The notes below the pieces were generated by a model. The model did not search any database and was not told the DNA's origin. It saw only the letters and a program-made list of their open reading frames with translations. Below are positions 6,427 to 9,992 of a stretch of 9,992 nucleotides of DNA, piece by piece. Position 1 is the stretch's first letter. Every line of letters begins with the position of its first letter. This DNA comes from Sphingomonadales bacterium UBA7473 (GTDB taxonomy: Bacteria > Pseudomonadota > Alphaproteobacteria > Sphingomonadales > Sphingomonadaceae), in the NCBI GenBank assembly GCA_002478575.1, contig DLOX01000049.1:1-9992 (forward strand). Reading direction: 5' to 3'. A program made the position numbers and the translations under genes.

Positions 6427-6484
6427 GGCGCCGTGAATATGCCCGCTTTAGACGGACAGGACTGTCAGCCTGAGGAGCCTCGTA

Positions 6485-6901
6485 TTGCGTTCAGCCAATA
6501 CCTTGATTCTTGTTCTGCTGGCCGCAAGCTCTGCGGCCGGAAAGCCAAGCTCTCCGCTCGCGCAACCCGTGATGGTTGCAGGGCATGAGGATCTCGATGC
6601 TTGTCTTAGCACAGCTTATGTCAAGCAGCTGGGGCCAAAGGGGCAAGGTTATCTGTCGGTCCGTGCGGCCCCCAATATCCTCGCAAGGGAAGTGGATCGG
6701 ATAAGATCAGGGCATGTCGTTTGGGACTGCGACAGCGGCGGGCAAGGCGAATGGATTGGGATCGTCTATCACCCCACTCAGCGATCAAGCGACGATATGG
6801 CCTGTGACTTGGGGCCAAGCGACACAAAGCGCCGACCCTATCGCGGCAATTGCCGATCAGGCTGGGTCTCCGCCAAATATCTGATCAACCTGGCCGGTTG
6901 A
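6485..6901 (+). CDS. Secreted SH3-like protein with four conserved cysteines
   Basis: This 138-residue protein starts at TTG 6485, fixed by GAGGAG at 6472-6477 with a 7-base spacer. The N-terminus (MRSANTLILVLLAASSAAGK) is a signal peptide, so it acts in the periplasm or outside the cell. Residues about 55-135 have the bacterial SH3 pattern: YLSVRAAPN, a V-D-x-I-x-S-G-H-x-V strand, WIGIVYHP and SGWVSAKYL. Cysteines 40, 82, 107 and 123 match C52, C95, C120 and C137 of the paralogue at 7610-8068, so two disulfides are likely. Bacterial SH3 domains often bind cell-wall peptide, but no enzyme domain is attached here and the ligand is unknown. From memory, proteins ending [GN]CRSGWVS...AG are common in sphingomonads. 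It is followed after 12 bases by the 221-residue gene, probably in one operon. Confidence 0.7.
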   Translation: MRSANTLILVLLAASSAAGKPSSPLAQPVMVAGHEDLDACLSTAYVKQLGPKGQGYLSVRAAPNILAREVDRIRSGHVVWDCDSGGQGEWIGIVYHPTQRSSDDMACDLGPSDTKRRPYRGNCRSGWVSAKYLINLAG

Positions 6902-6913
6902 GGACGCTCTGTG

Positions 6914-7579
6914 ATGATGTCTTTCTTCGCCTATCATGGCAATGCGGACCTGCGGCGCTCCATGATCGATCGCATTGCCGCAATGGCAATCGATGGCCGA
7001 TTGGCAAAGGGCGTTGATGGCGATGGCGAGCGCATGAGCCTGGTCCAGGCCTTTGCGGGCGGCCCCTATGATCTTTCAGCCGCTCATCGGGATAGCGGGT
7101 TTACAGTCGCTTTGCTGACGGTGAGCGATGGGATTTACACGGGCCTGCCGTTGGAAGACGCGCCAGAATTTGCTCTGGCGCTGGCCAAAGCGGCAAGCAT
7201 CGATGCGGACCTCTCTGACGTTCCTTGGCATTTTTTGAAGTGGATGTTTGAAGAAGCGGTCGCCGCGTTGGGGCCATCGCGCGTCAAGGCAACCGCGCGC
7301 GATGCGGGGCACATGTTCAAGATGCTGGCGGATAACAGTGCGCCGACCCCCACACAGGTTCAAAAAGCGAAAGCCTTCGCAAAAAAGGCGCGGCGACAAG
7401 GCCGCACTTTGCCGAGCCCAGAGGAAAAGCTGGTGGCGCTGGCACTGGGTGCGGCGCTGGATCGCGCTGGCGAACATGCGGGCTATGCCGTCCACTGGAT
7501 CGCCCGTCTTTCGGAGCAGCCGACGGACCAATATCGACGCTATGCCAAGAAGCTGCTTGAACTTGTCGAAACGGCCTAG
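6914..7579 (+). CDS. Unknown helical cytoplasmic protein
   Basis: This is a 221-residue protein from ATG 6914. GTG 6911 and ATG 6917 are alternatives; GAGGA at 6900-6904, overlapping the stop of the preceding gene, best serves 6911 or 6914. No signal peptide or membrane span is visible, so it is probably cytoplasmic, unlike its secreted neighbours. It begins MMSFFAYHGNADLRRSMIDRI and continues with ERMSLVQAFAGGPYD, GIYTGLPLEDAPEFALALAKA, DADLSDVPWHFLKWMFEEAV and a basic helix (KAKAFAKKARRQGR). The L-P-x-E-x-A-x-x-F...DLS-x-V order faintly recalls an uncharacterised proteobacterial and phage family whose members begin M-x-F-x-x-Y-H. I do not recognise a catalytic motif. Operon position suggests co-expression with the SH3-like protein. 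Confidence 0.6.
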   Translation: MMSFFAYHGNADLRRSMIDRIAAMAIDGRLAKGVDGDGERMSLVQAFAGGPYDLSAAHRDSGFTVALLTVSDGIYTGLPLEDAPEFALALAKAASIDADLSDVPWHFLKWMFEEAVAALGPSRVKATARDAGHMFKMLADNSAPTPTQVQKAKAFAKKARRQGRTLPSPEEKLVALALGAALDRAGEHAGYAVHWIARLSEQPTDQYRRYAKKLLELVETA

Positions 7580-7609
7580 CAGCCGAAGCGCGATTTGAAT
7601 GCTGATCCC

Positions 7610-8068
7610 TCAGCCCGCAGAATTTTGAACAAACCGCCGGTTGACCCATCCACTTTTGCAAGGCCCGCGATAAGCAAGGGGAGCCTTTTCACTTGTTTCG
7701 CTTAATCCGCACTCTTCCAGATCAGCATCTGGATCATTGCCATGATAGATGATCCCGATCCATGCCCGCTTGACGGGGTCACTGCAGATCAGAACCGGAT
7801 GGCCCGCCTTAAGCACGTCCAACAGTTTTGAATTGAGCGACGGGGCGCCCCAAACCTCCAGCCTTTTCCTACCCGATACCTGTACCGTTCCAACCGACAC
7901 ACCGTAACTTGTACAACGATCACCCTTCGGCTTTCCGCCAACAAGGATAGGTCTCGGCTCTTCCTTCTGAAACTTGCCCTCGGCACTTGCCGTGTTCACC
8001 AGCCAAGCCCCAAGAATCGCCGCAAAGCCAAGGCTGACGACATGCCTGCGCTCCAAACGACTAGACAT
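7610..8068 (-). CDS. Secreted SH3-like protein, paralogue of the 6485-6901 product
   Basis: This 152-residue protein starts at ATG 8068. The frame is open to 8209, but that part overlaps the previous gene, and MSSRLERRHVVSLGFAAILG, followed by a hydrophobic run ending ASA, is a good signal peptide (cleavage about residue 29). Residues about 68-150 match its paralogue: LEVWGAPSLN, L-D-V-L-K-A-G-H-P-V, WIGIIYHG, CGLSET, YRGPCKSGWVNRRFV and a final N-S-A-G against N-L-A-G. All four cysteines are conserved, which supports a disulfide-stabilised periplasmic SH3-like domain. Its ATG overlaps the stop of the upstream gene by eight bases (ATGTCTAG), so translation is probably coupled. It converges with the 221-residue gene, leaving only 30 bases between them and no clear terminator. 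Ligand and role are unknown. Confidence 0.7.
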   Translation of the reverse strand: MSSRLERRHVVSLGFAAILGAWLVNTASAEGKFQKEEPRPILVGGKPKGDRCTSYGVSVGTVQVSGRKRLEVWGAPSLNSKLLDVLKAGHPVLICSDPVKRAWIGIIYHGNDPDADLEECGLSETSEKAPLAYRGPCKSGWVNRRFVQNSAG

Positions 8069-9029
8069 TTTCACATAAGATCTGTTTCGGGGCTTGTCCC
8101 AGCTTATACTCGCCCCGTTCAAAACCATTGCCGACATAATTTTGCCAAAGGTCAATGCCGTTGATCCAGCAACTGCCATCGCTTCTTTTGGTGGCAACCC
8201 AAGCGCCAATCTGGCGATATTCGGGATAGGACGTCACCTCGTTCTTATGGACATACCAATTGGCGCTGTAGAGATGCAGCTTCAGCACATTCTCGCCCGG
8301 CACCAAGCGCTTAAAGCCATCGAGCAGCCCCTTTTCCCATTCGGCATTGCGGGTCAGCGGTGGCTTCATGCGGACCTGTGCAAGAGAAGCTGTTCGGTTC
8401 GCACTGACGAATTTTTGGATCGCCTTTTCGTCGCCAACGCGCGCGATGGCTGCATTGGCCTTGGCGAGCGCAGGCGCGACTTCCGCCATATCGGGATAGA
8501 CGCGGCCCATAGCCTTCAAACCTTCGCGGATCGCAAGGAGCGAGTAACGCTGTAGCTTTGCACGGCAGATATCTTGCGCCAACGACGGCACTGAACCATC
8601 TGGACTGCTTTGGCCTGTTTCTGAATAGACATTCAAATAGCTATCGATATCGCGATCAGTGCCTAGCACCTGCCGCACATAATTTTTACGCTCAAGATTG
8701 AGCTTTTTCGGGTCAGTCGGTCCGGACAAAAAGCTGTTCACCCGACCATTATAGTCAGCAACAAGCTGTTCAAATTTGGCGGCATCATTGTCGCACCCAG
8801 CACGGCCATCATAGCGCAAGAGGCTGAATCTTTTGGTAAAATCCCATGTGCGTTTGACTGGGTTGATGGAGTTGGCAGGATTGGCGGAGTCAGTGGGAGG
8901 AGCAACCGCGCTTGACGGCTTTACGCCGCCACCCGTTCGCCGGTTGCTCCGTTCATTTGGAGCATCAGCGGCACAAGCAAACGCCATTGTCGGCACAAGA
9001 GCAGCCGCGAGCCAAACCAAATAGCGCAT
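8061..9029 (-). CDS. Secreted protein of unknown function
   Basis: This protein has 322 residues from ATG 9029, chosen because GGAGG lies eight bases upstream and MRYLVWLAAALVPTMAFACA is a normal signal peptide. The longer frame to 9119 would place non-signal sequence in front. A serine/proline/asparagine-rich linker (about 20-60) follows. Next comes a helical middle domain (about 60-230) with YDGRAGCDND, VRQVLGTDRDIDSYLNVY and DICRAKLQRYSLLAIREGL. The C-terminal domain (about 235-322) reads as beta strands: VLKLHLYSANWYVHKNEVTS, RQIGAWVATKRSDGSCWI, GIDLWQNYVGNGF and ILCENV. Cysteines at AGCDN, DICRA, GSCWI and ILCEN may form disulfides. I do not recognise the family, though the C-terminal strands recall uncharacterised secreted domains. 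It is translationally coupled to the SH3-like gene, so the two may act together. Confidence 0.6.
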   Translation of the reverse strand: MRYLVWLAAALVPTMAFACAADAPNERSNRRTGGGVKPSSAVAPPTDSANPANSINPVKRTWDFTKRFSLLRYDGRAGCDNDAAKFEQLVADYNGRVNSFLSGPTDPKKLNLERKNYVRQVLGTDRDIDSYLNVYSETGQSSPDGSVPSLAQDICRAKLQRYSLLAIREGLKAMGRVYPDMAEVAPALAKANAAIARVGDEKAIQKFVSANRTASLAQVRMKPPLTRNAEWEKGLLDGFKRLVPGENVLKLHLYSANWYVHKNEVTSYPEYRQIGAWVATKRSDGSCWINGIDLWQNYVGNGFERGEYKLGQAPKQILCENV

Positions 9030-9085
9030 ATCCATTCCCTCCACCAAAGTGGGGAGAGTTTTGAGGCTATGTGGGTCTGCCCTCA

Positions 9086-9107
9086 ATCCCCCCAAGCATA
9101 GGGGGAT
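9086..9107 (-). promoter_or_regulatory. Putative operator or hairpin between the kinase gene and the secreted-protein operon
   Basis: On the minus strand ATCCCCC (9107-9101) faces GGGGGAT (9092-9086), a 7-base inverted repeat. It lies just after the kinase stop and 56 bases before ATG 9029. It resembles the site at 6407-6426 in sequence and distance to the start codon. It lacks a T-run, which argues against a terminator and for a protein-binding site. Confidence 0.4.
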
Positions 9108-9115
9108 ATCGAGGC

Positions 9116-9992
9116 TCAAGTGGCAAGTGGAAGGGTCAAACGGAGCGTTGTTCCATCGGCACTGCTGATGATGTCGAGCATGCCGCCGACGGTCTGCGCT
9201 CTGCTCCGCATGCTGGTAAGGCCACGGCCGCCCTTGATCTCGGCAGGCAGTCCTTTGCCGTTATCGCTGATGCTGATGAGAATCTGACCATCGGCTTCCT
9301 CGTGGCTCGCAAGCGCAATCTCGGTTGCGCCGGAATGGCGCATCGCGTTGGTCACAGCCTCTTGCAGAATCCGCAGTATCTGAAGCGTTGGCCGCGGCCC
9401 CGGGCCAGGCTTTCCATCATCAAGACCATGATCAACTTTGAAGGCAATTCCCGCCGCTTCAACTTGCGCCCGGACCCGATGTTCAAAAGACCGCAGGGTT
9501 TCAGCAAGCCCGTCCTCGGCTGTGTCCATCGAATCGACGATCAGCCGCAAATCAGCAAGGCTGGATTGCAAACCTTCTTCGACCTGCTTTTTCTCAACGC
9601 CGCCGCTGCGCACTTGCATCATCAGGCCCAACAACTGCCCTCCGATTCCATCATGCATGTCCCGCACGATCCGCTGCCGCTCTTCCAGCATCACTTGCCT
9701 GTGGAGCATTTGCTTTTGCGCGTCATAGCTGCGGATCAGCTCATCCTCACGGCGCTCCAACATATCCGTCAGCCTTTCGTTGGCCGTGACAACGGTCGCT
9801 CTGGCTTCGCTTGCCTGTTTCGCGAGCGACGCGACCATCGCAAGGCCAGTGAGCGATCCCAAGATGGGCGTCCATTGCAGGGACAAGGGCAAGTCCTGCG
9901 CAAAGGGCGAATGAACTGCAAAAAGCCCAGGATTGCCCCGATCAAATGCAGTGGCAATCATCCAAACAATGAGAATGAAGCGTTCCAGCCAA
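9116..9992 (-). CDS. Sensor histidine kinase, NarX/LiaS type (N-terminus beyond window)
   Basis: The frame is open to the right edge (codons WLERFILIVW precede the first visible ATG at 9961), so the true start lies outside. Counting from that ATG: a membrane region (about 1-50, including LIVWMIATAF just upstream and TPILGSLTGLAMVASL); a coiled coil (about 50-95); a HisKA_3 dimerisation domain EERQRIVRDMHDGIGGQL with the phospho-accepting H103; and a HATPase domain with N box ILQEAVTNAMRHSG, G1 box ISDNGKGLP and G2 box GRGLTSMRSRAQTVGG. Such kinases autophosphorylate and pass the phosphate to a NarL/LuxR-type response regulator, which is not in the window. The gene ends 86 bases before the secreted-protein operon on the same strand, with a palindrome between them, so the pair may control that operon. 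Neighbouring function is inferred from position only. Confidence 0.85.
   Translation of the reverse strand, partial: WLERFILIVWMIATAFDRGNPGLFAVHSPFAQDLPLSLQWTPILGSLTGLAMVASLAKQASEARATVVTANERLTDMLERREDELIRSYDAQKQMLHRQVMLEERQRIVRDMHDGIGGQLLGLMMQVRSGGVEKKQVEEGLQSSLADLRLIVDSMDTAEDGLAETLRSFEHRVRAQVEAAGIAFKVDHGLDDGKPGPGPRPTLQILRILQEAVTNAMRHSGATEIALASHEEADGQILISISDNGKGLPAEIKGGRGLTSMRSRAQTVGGMLDIISSADGTTLRLTLPLAT

Larger units (their letters stand above)
6093..6484. other. Intergenic region between the divergent restriction-modification and SH3-protein genes
   Basis: About 390 bases between start codons. It contains the promoter at 6203-6231 on the enzyme side and the palindrome at 6407-6426 plus the Shine-Dalgarno at 6472-6477 on the other side. 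The stretch 6240-6400 shows no convincing gene, RNA gene or hairpin; the short open frame there has no family resemblance. Confidence 0.6.

Noticed and set aside
6225..6473. 82-codon plus-strand open frame in the intergenic region
   Set aside because: No Shine-Dalgarno, no family resemblance, and it overlaps the promoter and putative operator sites.
7580..7609. Bidirectional terminator between the convergent operons
   Set aside because: Only 30 bases, with no stable hairpin or T-run visible.
8094..8555. 153-codon plus-strand open frame
   Set aside because: It lies antisense to the secreted 322-residue protein, which has a signal peptide and a well-placed ribosome site.
9086..9107. Rho-independent terminator of the kinase gene
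   Set aside because: The stem is good but no T-run follows on the minus strand; similarity to 6407-6426 favours a binding site.

Overview
The window looks like two genomes joined inside one gene. Positions 1 to about 3500 are AT-rich (sampled 60-base rows near 1261 and 2641 are 32-33% G+C). The genes there lack Shine-Dalgarno sites and include a lipoprotein, an outer-membrane beta-barrel, a DUF559 nuclease domain and short G/C-rich palindromic repeats of a kind I associate with Bacteroidota. Positions from about 3560 to the right end are G+C-rich (rows near 5401 and 7261 are 62% and 72%). Genes there have Shine-Dalgarno sites, a TTG start and secreted SH3-like proteins, and suggest an alphaproteobacterium, probably a sphingomonad. 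The change falls within a conserved FYRGGG-x-x-FPLYLYP stretch of a large restriction-modification gene. Either the gene is a real inter-phylum mosaic or the contig is an assembly chimera; sequence alone cannot decide.

Left part (1-2292): the last 31 codons of an XRE-type helix-turn-helix regulator (+), a small PEGA-like lipoprotein (+), a clear stem-loop terminator, and a porin-family barrel protein (+). Two minus-strand genes then overlap as TAATG and share a GMGF...VLN module. The longer one has a C-terminal domain that resembles polymorphic-toxin domains.

Centre (2310-6092, minus): a single-chain restriction-modification enzyme (type ISP/IIG-like) with an N-terminal PD-ExK nuclease, an N6-adenine methylase and a target-recognition region. 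Its C-terminal part carries in-frame insertions: a whole DUF559 (Vsr-like) nuclease flanked by inverted copies of a roughly 40-base palindromic repeat, plus two further repeat insertions encoding PPxEG peptides. A strong sigma70-type promoter with a TAACG-AG-CGTTA palindrome in its spacer lies upstream.

Right part (6485-9992): a two-gene plus-strand operon (SH3-like secreted protein, then an unknown 221-residue protein) faces a two-gene minus-strand operon (unknown secreted 322-residue protein, then a paralogue of the SH3-like protein). Beyond that is the C-terminal part of a NarX/LiaS-type histidine kinase running off the right edge. The two operons share a C5-N8-G4/5 palindrome 56-58 bases before their first start codons. 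This suggests co-regulation, possibly by the response regulator that partners the kinase.
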